A DNA stretch of 49,959 nucleotides from Candidatus Krumholzibacteriota bacterium (GTDB lineage Bacteria > Krumholzibacteriota > Krumholzibacteriia > Krumholzibacteriales > Krumholzibacteriaceae): assembly GCA_016931295.1 (NCBI GenBank), contig JAFGEZ010000020.1, forward strand, positions 1-49,959, given 5' to 3'. The position numbers and the translations under genes were made by a program. A model generated the notes under the pieces. The model ran no database searches. It was not told the DNA's origin and saw nothing but the letters and a program-made list of their open reading frames with translations. Positions 1 through 9,887 of this stretch are shown here, in pieces (the stretch's first letter is position 1; each line of letters begins with the position of its first letter).

Positions 1-1
1 C

Positions 2-2266
2 TACCCGATGGCCGATCAGCCGTCGGCCCAGTGGCCGGCCGGATCGGGCGTGGAGTACCTCTACGCGGCGGGAATCTGGGTGGGGGCCGAGCTCTACGGC
101 GTCCCGGCCGTCTCGACGGGGTACCCGGAGACGGAATTCTATCCATCGTCCGATCCAGACGTGAAGATGTACGAACTCGCGGAGGGGCTTCCCGGAACGC
201 GACGCCTGCCGCAGGACCCGGACGACGACGGCGACGGCCTGGTCGACGAGGACTGGCCCAACGGCATCGACGACGACGGCGACGGACGGATCGACGAGGA
301 CTACTACGCGATCGGCAACCAGATGTTCTCCTGCTGGTACACCGACGACTCGCCGCTGGCGCGCGAGGTCTGGTCGGAACACACGCCGATGAAGATCATG
401 GTGCGGCAGGAGAGCTTCCAGTGGGGAGACGAGTACCTCAACGATTTCGTCTGCGTGCGGTACTACGTGACCAACACCGGCGCCAACTACCTCGGCGACC
501 TGCATGTCGGCGTCTATGCCGACTTCGACGCCGGGCCGAGGAACTCGGGCAGCTACCACATGGACGATCTCGTCGACTATTACGAGGGCGACTGGTGCGG
601 TCTCACCGGGGAATGGGAGTGGCCGGTCAAGCTCCACATCCCCTACGTCTACGACGCCAACGGCGACGACGGACGCACTCCCGGATACTTCGGGCTGTTG
701 CTCCTCGGCTACACGATGAGCTCGTTCGATTCGGACTACCAGGGGTTCGACCGCTACAACTACAAGGCGATCAGGTACTTCCGCGGGCTGCAGCCATACG
801 AGAACGGTGGCGAGCCCACGAACGACTACGAGCGCTTCGAGGTGCTCTCGACGTCGTTCCGGCCGATGGGCAACGCGGGGCCGAACGATTACAAGGTGGT
901 GGCCTCGGTCGGATCCTTCGGGTACCTGCCGCCCTTCGAGACGGTGTACGTCGACGTCGCCTTCGTCGCGGGCGGCAGCCGCGACGAGATGCTCGACAAC
1001 GCCGCGAAGGCGATGATCATCTATCTCGGGGGGATGTACGATGTCGACGGGGACGCGAGCACCGGCGTCGACGGATACGAGAGCCGCGTGCTCGGGCCCG
1101 CCCAGGACGTTCCCATCAACATGTGCGCCTGGCCGGATTGCCTCGTCGACGTCGACGAGGGAGACACGCTGTGGGTGAACGCCGACTGCCGCGAGGAGAT
1201 ATGGCTCTGGCAGTACACGGGATGCTACATGTTCGCCGGCGGTCAGGATTATTACCGGATCGGGCGCCGGGGAAAGGAGTCGCGGGTCCATTACGTGACC
1301 GGCTCCGCGCCGCCGCCTCCCCATATGCGCATCGTTCCCGGCGACGGCAGGGTGTCGATATACTGGGACGATTTCAGCGAACGCGTGCCCGATCCCGTCA
1401 CCGGCCTCCTGGATTTCGAGGGGTACGAGATCTACCGCGCCGACGGCTGGACCCGTCCCCTCGGCACGACCGAGACGAGCGGCCCCTCGATCGACCTCTG
1501 GCGGCTCTACGAGATCCGCGATCTCGTCAACGGCCTCCCGCCGGACGCCGATTTCGGGAGCCTCATCGAGTACGGCGGCTGGCGCTACACGCCGCTCGAG
1601 CGGCTCCCCGACCGGAACGCCTACCTGCGCGCCTTCGAGGAATCCCTCTGGCGGGATCCCCTGGGGCACCCTCCCTGTCCGCCGGGGATGACGACCGACG
1701 AGTGCGACACGCTCGAGACGATGGCGCGGCAGAACCTCGGCTTCGAGGGCGGGAAGGTCTATTACCGCGTCGACGACGAGACGCCGAAGAACGGCATGCA
1801 CTATTTCTATTCCGTCATCGCGTACGATCACGAGACGGACGGGGGCGTTCCGGTGCGTGTCGGGCGCAAGTCGTCTCCGAACGCGAACTTCTGCTACACG
1901 ATGCCCGTCTCGATGGCGCTGGGCAGCGAGGAATACGACGAGGAGGGGGTCTACGTCGTGCCGAATCCGGCGACGGCGGAGCGAATGGCGCCCTGGCGGC
2001 TCGATCCGAACAACAGCGACCCGACCGGGGTCAAGGTCGAGTTCAGGAACCTGCCGGCGTGCCGGACCGTCATCCGCATCTACACGATAGCGGGCGATCT
2101 CGTGCAGGTGCTCCACCACGATGCGGTCGCCACGAGCGGCACCTGCCCGTGGAACCTCGTCTCCCGCAACGGGCAGGACGTGACGAGCGGCGTCTATCTC
2201 TACAGCGTGGAGCCCGCGGACGGGCGGTTCGAGCGGGCGACGGGGAAATTCGTCGTCATCAGGTGA
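2..2266 (+). CDS. Large secreted protein with acidic Asp/Gly repeats and FlgD-Ig-like C-terminus (5' partial)
   Basis: The frame is open to the left edge, so the true start and any signal peptide lie outside the window; the first internal ATG is at position 8. Near the start are two back-to-back acidic repeats (DPDDDGDGLVDED and GIDDDGDGRIDED), typical of calcium-binding loops of the thrombospondin-3 or dockerin kind. The middle is Tyr/Trp/Gly-rich, as in extracellular beta proteins, with an FnIII-like stretch at about residues 435-480. The last ~100 residues form a FlgD-Ig / type-A-sorting-like module: PNPATAERMAPW, then IRIYTIAGDLVQ, then SGVYLYSVEP. This protein is probably exported and surface-attached; its substrate or role is unknown. 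It lies 16 bp upstream of the next gene and is probably in the same transcript. Confidence 0.85.
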   Translation, partial: YPMADQPSAQWPAGSGVEYLYAAGIWVGAELYGVPAVSTGYPETEFYPSSDPDVKMYELAEGLPGTRRLPQDPDDDGDGLVDEDWPNGIDDDGDGRIDEDYYAIGNQMFSCWYTDDSPLAREVWSEHTPMKIMVRQESFQWGDEYLNDFVCVRYYVTNTGANYLGDLHVGVYADFDAGPRNSGSYHMDDLVDYYEGDWCGLTGEWEWPVKLHIPYVYDANGDDGRTPGYFGLLLLGYTMSSFDSDYQGFDRYNYKAIRYFRGLQPYENGGEPTNDYERFEVLSTSFRPMGNAGPNDYKVVASVGSFGYLPPFETVYVDVAFVAGGSRDEMLDNAAKAMIIYLGGMYDVDGDASTGVDGYESRVLGPAQDVPINMCAWPDCLVDVDEGDTLWVNADCREEIWLWQYTGCYMFAGGQDYYRIGRRGKESRVHYVTGSAPPPPHMRIVPGDGRVSIYWDDFSERVPDPVTGLLDFEGYEIYRADGWTRPLGTTETSGPSIDLWRLYEIRDLVNGLPPDADFGSLIEYGGWRYTPLERLPDRNAYLRAFEESLWRDPLGHPPCPPGMTTDECDTLETMARQNLGFEGGKVYYRVDDETPKNGMHYFYSVIAYDHETDGGVPVRVGRKSSPNANFCYTMPVSMALGSEEYDEEGVYVVPNPATAERMAPWRLDPNNSDPTGVKVEFRNLPACRTVIRIYTIAGDLVQVLHHDAVATSGTCPWNLVSRNGQDVTSGVYLYSVEPADGRFERATGKFVVIR

Positions 2267-2282
2267 GAGGGAGCGTGCGACG

Positions 2283-4502
2283 ATGAACGGATTCCGCACT
2301 GGAGACGGGAAGGCAGGGCGCGGGCGTCGCCTGTCTCTCGCCTTGTGTGCGCCGGCGCTCCTCTCCATCTGCATGATCTCATGCGACGAGGGGGTCTTCG
2401 TCGACGGGGGGAGCGGGAACATGCCGCCGGAGGTCTGGCTGACCGCGGCGCCTCCCGAGGGCGACATGACCGATTACATCGTCGACTTCGCCTGGTTCTC
2501 GGACGACCCGGACGGCACCGTCGAGTACTACGAGTATGTCGCCGCGGCCGGGGACCCGATCGGGTTCGATCCCGCCGACACGACGGGCCCGGACGCGTGG
2601 ACGCGGACGACGGCGTCGGAACTCCAGCTCCGCGTGAGGGCCGACGCGCTCGATACGACGATCCTGATCAACGAATATCCGTACGGCCGATGCGAGAAAA
2701 CGCATACCTTCTTCCTCCGCGCCGTCGACGACCGGGGAGCTGTCTCGGAGACGGTATACCGGTCGTTCACCGCCTTCACGCTGGCGCCGAGCGTGACCAT
2801 CACGGAGCCGGTGAACACGAATCCGGCGAGCGGCGCGCAGAACCTGCCGCCGGTGGTCAAGTTCGGCTGGGTGGGAAAGGATCCGATCGACAGTCCGTGG
2901 AACTACCAGGACGTCGACTCCGTCCGCTACATGTATCATCTCTTCTATCTGAACATCCTGCGCGACCTGAACGAGACGCCGGAACGGTTCGAGCACCGGT
3001 GGACGCCCTGGATCGCCCGGCATGCGCCTGAGGACTCGGGAGTCACGACCTTCATCGGCGACGACGAGGACGTGCAGATGAACAAGACCTACGTCTTCGC
3101 CGTCCAGGCGAAGGATGACGCCGGCGCCGTCACGTCGGTCTTCAGCGACCGGAACAACGTGCGCGTCTTCATGACCCGGATACCGACCGGGCCAGTTCTG
3201 ACCCTGTCGGTCGCCTATTTCGGATCGTGGACGAAGGTCGGCACGAACAACCGGACGCTCTCGGTCACCGTGCCGCCGGGCTTTCCGATCGAGGTCTCCT
3301 GGGAAGGCGACGCGACCGAATACGGCGGCGTGGTCAAGGGATACCGCTACGGCTGGGACGTGGAGGATCTCGAGGACCCGGACCAGTGGGCCTGTTCCGT
3401 GAATCCCTACACCACGTGCCTTCCGAGCCTCGAATTCCACACGGGCGTGCACAATCTGTTCGTCGAGGCCGTCGACAATCTCGACTGCAAGACCATCGTC
3501 CAGCTCGACATCACCCTCCTCCAGATGGTGATGGACCGGCCCCTGCTGTGGGTCGACGATTTCATGCTCAACGAACAGTTCACCTACTACGCCCTGCCCG
3601 TGGAGTCGCGGCATGACGCCTTCTGGACGGGGATCTGCGGCATGGCCAAGGGATTCGATCCGGACCGGGACGTCTACGACACGGAGGATTACGGATACGT
3701 GGCGCCGGATATCGAGCTGCTGTGGCGGTACAGGAACATCATCTGGACATACGGTGGCGCCCGGGACGAGTTCAACGCATGGATGAAGCTCGTGAGGATT
3801 CCCGTCGGCGTCGCGATCCAGACGAACGAGAAGTACGCCTACAACATCCTCCATTACTACGTCGCGAGAGGCGGCCATCTCTGGTCGAACGGCAAGGGCG
3901 ACCACCACGGGGCGCTGGCCGCATCGTTGCCGTGGTTCGACATCGTCATGCCGAAGCACCTGCCTCCCGCGTACGTGAACCTGTCCGCATACCACGACTA
4001 CTGCGTGTCGGTCCTCGACAAGGTCATCTCGGTCAACCAGTTCGCCGTGCCGGTCGGACGGGTGCGGAACGAGGATCTGGACGCGATGGATCACATGGTC
4101 AGGGCGAGCGATTCGTACACGAAGGCGCATCCCGATCTGCCGCGGCGGATCGATCTCTGGGACGAGGCGATCCAGCCGGGCAGCTTCTTCGATCCCGACG
4201 AACGGGGATTCACGTACGTGGAACTCTACGACACGAAATACATCATGGATTATTTTGGCGCGATCTCCCAGCCATGCTTCCGCCCGATGTACCTCCACGT
4301 GGCCATCGACGGCCTGTCGCTCGTCAATTTCCAGACATGCGCATTCTGGGCAACGAAGTACGATTACGTGATCGCGGACGCGGACGGGGCCATTCCGGCG
4401 CCCTCCGTGCATTTCGGCGTGCCGCTGTGGTACTTCGATCGCGCGGCCGTCACCGAGGTCGCGAGGGATATCTTCAGGACCTGGGGCATCAGCGCTGAAT
4501 AG
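2283..4502 (+). CDS. Large lipoprotein, first of two tandem paralogues
   Basis: This 739-residue protein begins with a basic N-region, a hydrophobic stretch and a lipobox-like MISC followed by DEG, indicating a lipoprotein. Two Ig/FnIII-like beta domains follow (about residues 45-170 and 170-310, the second beginning APSVTITEPVNTNPASG). A further beta domain leads to a C-terminal region starting LLWVDDFMLNEQFTYYALP, which looks like a separate alpha/beta domain. I do not recognise a catalytic motif. The protein aligns along its whole length with the next gene, sharing exact blocks such as DPIDSPWNYQD and RHAPEDSG. The start follows a GGGAG at about 8 bp. It is likely exported to the envelope; function unknown. 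Confidence 0.85.
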   Translation: MNGFRTGDGKAGRGRRLSLALCAPALLSICMISCDEGVFVDGGSGNMPPEVWLTAAPPEGDMTDYIVDFAWFSDDPDGTVEYYEYVAAAGDPIGFDPADTTGPDAWTRTTASELQLRVRADALDTTILINEYPYGRCEKTHTFFLRAVDDRGAVSETVYRSFTAFTLAPSVTITEPVNTNPASGAQNLPPVVKFGWVGKDPIDSPWNYQDVDSVRYMYHLFYLNILRDLNETPERFEHRWTPWIARHAPEDSGVTTFIGDDEDVQMNKTYVFAVQAKDDAGAVTSVFSDRNNVRVFMTRIPTGPVLTLSVAYFGSWTKVGTNNRTLSVTVPPGFPIEVSWEGDATEYGGVVKGYRYGWDVEDLEDPDQWACSVNPYTTCLPSLEFHTGVHNLFVEAVDNLDCKTIVQLDITLLQMVMDRPLLWVDDFMLNEQFTYYALPVESRHDAFWTGICGMAKGFDPDRDVYDTEDYGYVAPDIELLWRYRNIIWTYGGARDEFNAWMKLVRIPVGVAIQTNEKYAYNILHYYVARGGHLWSNGKGDHHGALAASLPWFDIVMPKHLPPAYVNLSAYHDYCVSVLDKVISVNQFAVPVGRVRNEDLDAMDHMVRASDSYTKAHPDLPRRIDLWDEAIQPGSFFDPDERGFTYVELYDTKYIMDYFGAISQPCFRPMYLHVAIDGLSLVNFQTCAFWATKYDYVIADADGAIPAPSVHFGVPLWYFDRAAVTEVARDIFRTWGISAE

Positions 4503-4552
4503 CGGATCGCCGGACGGTTTCCGGCGATGTCCCCTGCACGGGGAGGAAGGCA

Positions 4553-6757
4553 ATGCGCGAACGAAAAGACAAGTATCGCAGAGCGGTCGCCGCGGCCGCG
4601 ATCCTGCTCGCGGGAAGCGTCATTCTCGTTTCGTCGTGTTCGGAGGATGTGTACGTCGGGGATGGGTCGGAGAACCAGAAGCCGAACATCTGGCTCTCCA
4701 GCGGCCCGCCCGAAGGGGAGATCACCGATTACGTCATCCGTTTCGACTGGTTCGCGTACGACCGGGACGGCGCGATCGAGTACTACGAGTACGCCTGCCT
4801 CTCCGGCGATCCCATCGGTTTCGACCCGGCGGACACCGCGCTCGCCGAAACCTGGACGCGAACGACCGATTCCCGCGTCGATATCCGCGTGAGCGCCGAT
4901 TCCCTCGGCGGCACCGTCTATTTCAACACCTACCCGTACGACCGCTACGTGCACGATCACACCTTCTTCGTGCGCGCGATCGACGACCGGGGGGCGCGCT
5001 CGGATCCCGCCGTCCGGTCCTTCACGGCATTCACGCTCGCGCCGAGCGTGACCATCACCGATCCGGTCTTTCCCAATCCCGACCGGGGCGCGCAGATGCT
5101 GCCGCCGACGATCCGTTTCCACTGGCAAGGCAAGGATCCGATCGACAGCCCGTGGAACTACCAGGACATCGATTCGGTGCGGTACATGACGACTCTTTTC
5201 TACCAGGGGATCGTCGACGACCTCAACGGGAAGCCCGAGAAGTTCGAGGAGAAGTGGACGCCCTGGATCTGGCGCCATGCCCCGGAGGACTCGGGCGCCT
5301 CCACGGTCATCGGGGACGACGAGATCATCACCTTCGGCAAGACGTACATCTTCGCGCTCCAGGCGAAGGACGAGGCGGGGGCCATTTCCTCGATCTACAG
5401 CATCCGCAGCAACGTCCGCGTCTTCATGTGCAGGATGCCGACGGGGCCGATCCTCCAGGTCGACGTCCCCGGGCTCGGCTCGAAGTCATTCATCGGCACG
5501 CGCACGAAACCGCTCCAGATCATGATTCCCTCGGGGTTCCCCCTGACGGTGAGCTGGCTGGGGGACGCCTCCGATTACGGCGGCCTGGTTTCGGGCTACC
5601 GGTACGGCTGGGATATCGAGGACTACGCCGACCCGTCGGAGTGGTCCGTGGGATTCAACCTCAACAACCGTTCGATCCCGCCGGTCCGCTTCTACAGCGG
5701 GGCGCACACGTTGAGCGTGGAATCGATCGACAACCTGGGCATCTCGACGATCGCGATCATCGAGTTCACCGTCGTTCCGAGCGTCATGGACCGGAACCTG
5801 CTCTTCGTCGACGATTTCGAGCTGCCGGAGAATTTCATGTACTACGCCCTCCCGACCGAGGAGGAACATACCGTCTTCTGGATGTCGATCTGCGACCGCG
5901 CGAAGGGGTTCGTCGCCTCGCGCGACGTGTACGTCACCGCCGAGCATGCGTATTTCCCTCCCGATCTCGACTACCTGTGGCGGTACAAGAACGTCCTCTG
6001 GCTCGACGGCGGGGCGAGACGGGAGTTCTGCACGTGGAAACGGCTCTATGCTCCGCGCAGCGCCGACGACGATCGCGCGGGGTACACCGACAAGTATTCC
6101 TTCAACGTCCTCGATTACTATCTCAGGCTCGGGGGACACGTCTGGGTCGTGCTGCGCGGGGACGGACGCGGCCAGCTCGCCGGGAGCGTCGGCCATTTCC
6201 CCATCGAGTTCCCCGACTACCGGGGCTCGAAGGACCATTTCTGCGTCCAGATCCTCGACCAGGCGTCGGGGCCCTTCTACCCGTACCCGAACCTGCCGTA
6301 CCGGGACGTGTCGATCGACGCCCTCTCGTACATGCGGCGGGCGAACAACGTCGTCACCGGACGCTACAAGAGTTTTCCCGCCCGCGTCGATCTCAGGCCC
6401 GAGGTCGTGCAGTCAGGGAGCTATTTCGATCCCACGGTGCGCGGATTCACCTACGTCGAGATGTACGACCCGCCCTACTGGATGCGTAATTCGGGACTGA
6501 CCAGCTCGTTGAACTTCAACCCGATCTACCTGAACATGACGGTGAGTTCGCGTTCCGCCGTCCGGCATGCTCCCGTCGCCTTCTTCTCCACGGCCTTCGA
6601 GTCGGTCGTCGGCGAGGCCCCCGGGTGCGTCGGGGCGCCGAACGTGGTCTTCGGGCTTCCCCTCTGGTTCTTCAGGGAGGAGCAGGTCGATTCGATCGCC
6701 GACGCGGTCTTCTCCGCGTGGCAGATCAGGCAGGACGACGAGGTGATGCCCGATTAG
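4553..6757 (+). CDS. Large lipoprotein, second of two tandem paralogues
   Basis: This 734-residue protein has a lipoprotein signal (hydrophobic run ending VSSC, then SED) and the same architecture as its upstream neighbour: Ig/FnIII-like domains, the GKDPIDSPWNYQD block, a TPWIWRHAPEDSG block and a C-terminal region starting LLFVDDFELPENFMYYALP. Central-region identity to the neighbour looks like 50-60% by eye, so this is an old tandem duplication that has diverged. A strong GGGGAGGAAGG precedes the ATG, which is 50 bp after the first copy's stop. No enzyme motif is evident. The pair plus the upstream secreted protein looks like one extracellular-protein operon. Confidence 0.85.
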   Translation: MRERKDKYRRAVAAAAILLAGSVILVSSCSEDVYVGDGSENQKPNIWLSSGPPEGEITDYVIRFDWFAYDRDGAIEYYEYACLSGDPIGFDPADTALAETWTRTTDSRVDIRVSADSLGGTVYFNTYPYDRYVHDHTFFVRAIDDRGARSDPAVRSFTAFTLAPSVTITDPVFPNPDRGAQMLPPTIRFHWQGKDPIDSPWNYQDIDSVRYMTTLFYQGIVDDLNGKPEKFEEKWTPWIWRHAPEDSGASTVIGDDEIITFGKTYIFALQAKDEAGAISSIYSIRSNVRVFMCRMPTGPILQVDVPGLGSKSFIGTRTKPLQIMIPSGFPLTVSWLGDASDYGGLVSGYRYGWDIEDYADPSEWSVGFNLNNRSIPPVRFYSGAHTLSVESIDNLGISTIAIIEFTVVPSVMDRNLLFVDDFELPENFMYYALPTEEEHTVFWMSICDRAKGFVASRDVYVTAEHAYFPPDLDYLWRYKNVLWLDGGARREFCTWKRLYAPRSADDDRAGYTDKYSFNVLDYYLRLGGHVWVVLRGDGRGQLAGSVGHFPIEFPDYRGSKDHFCVQILDQASGPFYPYPNLPYRDVSIDALSYMRRANNVVTGRYKSFPARVDLRPEVVQSGSYFDPTVRGFTYVEMYDPPYWMRNSGLTSSLNFNPIYLNMTVSSRSAVRHAPVAFFSTAFESVVGEAPGCVGAPNVVFGLPLWFFREEQVDSIADAVFSAWQIRQDDEVMPD

Positions 6758-6813
6758 CGCCGGCGGGCGCGGGAGCGGTTCCAATCCGGCGCAGTAGAGG
6801 ATCGACGGCTATG

Positions 6814-6846
6814 AAAACGGCCGGGCCCCTCGGGGGCCCGGCCGTT
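6814..6846 (-). terminator. Rho-independent terminator for the OPT transporter
   Basis: A perfect 14-bp stem (6816-6829 with 6833-6846, loop TCG) is rich in G+C. Read on the minus strand, the stem runs into TTTT (complement of 6814-6817), as expected downstream of the minus-strand transporter whose stop is at 6869. Read on the plus strand there is no T-run, but the hairpin could still help separate the convergent lipoprotein transcript. Confidence 0.85.
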
Positions 6847-6868
6847 CGCGATCGCAGCGCCGCGCTGC

Positions 6869-8986
6869 TCAGTCGGCGCTCTTCTTCGTGGCCGTGCGGA
6901 TGAGGATGCCGCAGAGGACGGCGAAGACGGCGATGCTGAACCAGCTCGAGTCGGCGAGGCCGCCGAGCAGCCGTGGACCGACGCCGAGCACGCGGTCGAG
7001 CTCGAAGCCGGTGAGGATGGCGAAGAGAAGTCCTCCGAGGGCTCCCCCCGCGATCAGGCCGCTGCTGAAGAGCATCCCCGGCCCCGATTCCTCCTGGGCG
7101 GACGTTCCGCGGCGCGAGAACCTGTCGATCGCCCACTTGATCGCCCCGCCGGCGAAGATCGGCATCGTCGTCGACAGCGGCAGGTAGACGCCGACGGCGA
7201 AGGCGAGCGCGCGCACGCCGCAGAGCTCCACGCCGATCGTCAGGCAGATCCCCATCAGGATGAGCACCCACGGCAACCGGCGGTTGAGGACACCGTCGAT
7301 CACCGTCGCCATCAGGCGCGCCTGGGGCGCGGGGAGCCTGGAGGAGCCGATTCCCGCCTCCTGGCGGATGACGTCGGAGGGGTCGCCCCGGTTGATGAGG
7401 TACTTCTCCCCTGACCCGGGGATGCCGAAGACGTCGTACGAAACGCCTTCCCGTTCGACGACCGTCTCCTTGGCCGCCTCGTCTGGAAGGCGGAAGGAGG
7501 GGTTGGTGATCTGCTGCTCGGTCGTGAAGGCGTTGTTGAGTATCACCACGGTGAATCCGACGAGGAAGATCGAGGTGAATGCGCCGATGATGTATCCGTA
7601 TTCCTGCTTCTTCGGCGTGCAGCCGAGCAGGTAGCCGGTTTTCAGGGCCTGGGCGACGTTCCCCGCGTTCGAGGCGCAGATGCAGACGACCGCCCCGACC
7701 ATCAGCGCGACCGCCGTGTAGACGCCTCCCGACCAGCCGACGCCGAGAAAGATGAGCGACGTCGCCATGAGCGTCGCGATCGTCATCCCGGAGGTCGGGT
7801 TCGACGAGACGCCGATCTCGCCGACGAGCCGCGAGGAGACCGTGGCGAAGAAGAACCCGAAGACGATGATGAGGAGCGATGCGACGAGATTGCCGAACCA
7901 GTGCCCCGGGTGGATGAAGAAGTTGAGGAGGAGAAAGATCAAAACGAAGGCGATCGAGATGCCGACGGCGACGAAGGAGATCGGCAGATCGAGCGAGATG
8001 CGGCTCCGCTCCGACGTCTCGCCCCCCGTGCCGCGCATCTCGGCGATCGAATCGCGGAAGGAATGGACGATCGTCGGCATCGCGCGCACGAGGTTGATGA
8101 TCCCGCCGGCGACGACGGCCCCCGCGCCGATGTAGCGAACGAACCGGCTCCAGAGGATCGAGTAGTTCGCCACCTCGCCGACGGTCGTCTCGACGATCGC
8201 CCCGCCCTCCTGGACGGAGATCGGCATGTCGGCGCCGAAGAACCTGATCAGGGGGATCAAAAGCATCCAGGAGATGAATCCGCCGGCGACCATGATGCTC
8301 GCCGTCCGCGGGCCGATGATGTACCCGACGCCGAGCAGCTCGGGGGAGACCTCGCCGATCAGCGTCGAGCCGGCGTAGAAACGGGGGCGCCAGAGGGGCG
8401 CCTCGCGCCAGAACCTGCCGACGCTCATCAGTATCTTGTAGAGGAAGCCGATTCCCGCGCCCCAGAAGACAGCGCTCGCGTGCGAGCCGCTCTGCTCGCC
8501 GCTCTTGATCACCTCGGCGCAGGCGATCCCTTCCGGGTACGGCAGGACGCCGTGCTCGCGCTCTATGAGATAGCGCCGGAGGGGAATGAGAAAACAGACG
8601 CCCAGCGAACCGCCGGCGAGCGCGACGACGAAGGCCTTGGTCACGTCGAGGGAGAACCCGAGGAATATCAGCGCCGGCAGGGTGAAGATGATTCCCGCCG
8701 CGATCGATTCGCCGGCGGCGCCGGTCGTCTGGACGGTGCTGATCTCGAGGACGGTCGCCGGCTTTCCGAGTTTCGCCTTGGCGGCCGCGGCGAAGAAGGC
8801 CATCGCGATGATCGAGATGGGGATGTTGACCGCCACCGTGAGTCCCGCCTTGAGGCCGAGATAGACGGTCACGGCGCTGAAGATGAGGCCGAGCACCGCC
8901 CCGAGGATGACCGCCCGCCACGTGAGTTCGGGGAGGTGCTGGTTTGCCGGGACGTAGGGCTTGAACTCCCGCGCAGCGTCGTTCAT
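6869..8986 (-). CDS. OPT-family oligopeptide transporter
   Basis: This is a polytopic membrane protein of 705 residues with about 14-16 hydrophobic segments and the layout of bacterial OPT transporters. N-terminal blocks LTWRAVILGAVLGLIFSA and TVYLGLKAGLTVAVNIPISI, followed by TVQTTGAAGESIAAGIIF, match that family. It should import oligopeptides or a metal-chelate ligand across the inner membrane by proton symport; the substrate cannot be read from sequence. The frame stays open upstream to 9202, but the start at 8986 is preferred: it has GGAAAGGA just upstream and begins MNDAAREFKPYVPA, a normal family N-terminus. Monocistronic, with a promoter at 9092-9121 and a terminator at 6814-6846. Confidence 0.93.
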   Translation of the reverse strand: MNDAAREFKPYVPANQHLPELTWRAVILGAVLGLIFSAVTVYLGLKAGLTVAVNIPISIIAMAFFAAAAKAKLGKPATVLEISTVQTTGAAGESIAAGIIFTLPALIFLGFSLDVTKAFVVALAGGSLGVCFLIPLRRYLIEREHGVLPYPEGIACAEVIKSGEQSGSHASAVFWGAGIGFLYKILMSVGRFWREAPLWRPRFYAGSTLIGEVSPELLGVGYIIGPRTASIMVAGGFISWMLLIPLIRFFGADMPISVQEGGAIVETTVGEVANYSILWSRFVRYIGAGAVVAGGIINLVRAMPTIVHSFRDSIAEMRGTGGETSERSRISLDLPISFVAVGISIAFVLIFLLLNFFIHPGHWFGNLVASLLIIVFGFFFATVSSRLVGEIGVSSNPTSGMTIATLMATSLIFLGVGWSGGVYTAVALMVGAVVCICASNAGNVAQALKTGYLLGCTPKKQEYGYIIGAFTSIFLVGFTVVILNNAFTTEQQITNPSFRLPDEAAKETVVEREGVSYDVFGIPGSGEKYLINRGDPSDVIRQEAGIGSSRLPAPQARLMATVIDGVLNRRLPWVLILMGICLTIGVELCGVRALAFAVGVYLPLSTTMPIFAGGAIKWAIDRFSRRGTSAQEESGPGMLFSSGLIAGGALGGLLFAILTGFELDRVLGVGPRLLGGLADSSWFSIAVFAVLCGILIRTATKKSAD

Positions 8987-9091
8987 GTGATTCCTTTCCG
9001 GGCCCGGACGCCCTCTGCCGTGACGATGATCGCCGATCGGCCCCGGCCGGAACGCCGGGGCGCCGCGGCCGGGGCGCCGCGGGCGACCACC

Positions 9092-9121
9092 ACTGTACGG
9101 GCTCGAACGGGGGCGTTGCAA
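9092..9121 (-). promoter_or_regulatory. Candidate promoter of the OPT transporter
   Basis: On the minus strand TTGCAA (9116-9121) is followed after 18 bp by TACAGT (9092-9097), giving a leader of about 100 nt to the start at 8986. The match is reasonable but not perfect. The next gene on the other side is divergent, so a promoter is expected here. Confidence 0.45.
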
Positions 9122-9200
9122 GGGAAAAGCCGGGCACAGAAACGTTGACAGACGGCCCCGAACGGATGCAGTGTGTAACCTGGCCGCGCGGGGAGAACGC

Positions 9201-9887
9201 ATGTCGATCGGGGAGAATTATCGCAGTGTCCTGGAGCGGGTGGCGGAGGCCGCCTCCCGCGCGGGGCGCGATCCGTCCGGGATCACCGTCGTCGGCGTCA
9301 CGAAGACGCACCCGGCCGCGACCGTGCGCGAGGCGATCGAAGCGGGGATCGTCGACGTCGGCGAGAATCGGGTGCAGGAATTCCTGGCCAAGGCGCCCGC
9401 CGTCGATCTTCCCTGCCGCTGGCATCTCGTCGGTCACCTCCAGACGAACAAGGTCGCGAAGGCGATCGGGCGCTTCCACCTCGTGCACTCGGTCGATTCG
9501 TTGCGCCTCGCAGAGAAGCTGGGCCGTGCGGGAATGGAGCGCGGGCTCGCGACCGACGTCCTTCTCGAGGTGAACACGAGCGGGGAGGCGGCGAAGTACG
9601 GGTTCGATCCCGACGAGACGGTCGATTGCTGCGGGGCCGTGGCAGCCATCGACGGCCTCCGGTTGCGCGGACTGATGACGGTCGGTCCCTGGGTCGACGA
9701 CGTCGGCGTCGTCGCCGGGGCATTCCAACTCCTGCGCCGCCTGCGGAACGAGGCCGACGCGGCGCTCGGCGGTGGCGTGCTCGGGCACCTCTCCATGGGG
9801 ATGACGGACGATTTCGAGATCGCGATCGCCGAGGGATCGACGATCGTCCGCCTCGGCCGCATCCTCTTCGGGGCGCGCGGCGCGTAG
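9201..9887 (+). CDS. yggS: YggS/PLPBP-family pyridoxal-phosphate homeostasis protein
   Basis: This 228-residue protein has the single-domain PLP-binding TIM-barrel fold of YggS. The PLP-binding lysine is K35 in VVGVTKTHP. GENRVQEF, WHLVGHLQTNK and the C-terminal LSMGMTDDFEIAI...RLGRILFG are family hallmarks. It buffers pyridoxal phosphate and affects amino-acid metabolism; it is not known to catalyse a reaction. A start at 9171 is also open, but ATG 9201 follows GGGGAGA and gives the standard length. In Gram-positive bacteria this gene (ylmE) heads the division cluster that continues here with yggT and divIVA. Confidence 0.95.
   Translation: MSIGENYRSVLERVAEAASRAGRDPSGITVVGVTKTHPAATVREAIEAGIVDVGENRVQEFLAKAPAVDLPCRWHLVGHLQTNKVAKAIGRFHLVHSVDSLRLAEKLGRAGMERGLATDVLLEVNTSGEAAKYGFDPDETVDCCGAVAAIDGLRLRGLMTVGPWVDDVGVVAGAFQLLRRLRNEADAALGGGVLGHLSMGMTDDFEIAIAEGSTIVRLGRILFGARGA

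Noticed and set aside
9145-9150. TTGACA upstream of yggS as a -35
   Set aside because: No -10 at 16-19 bp spacing; the nearest TA-rich hexamer is about 23 bp away.
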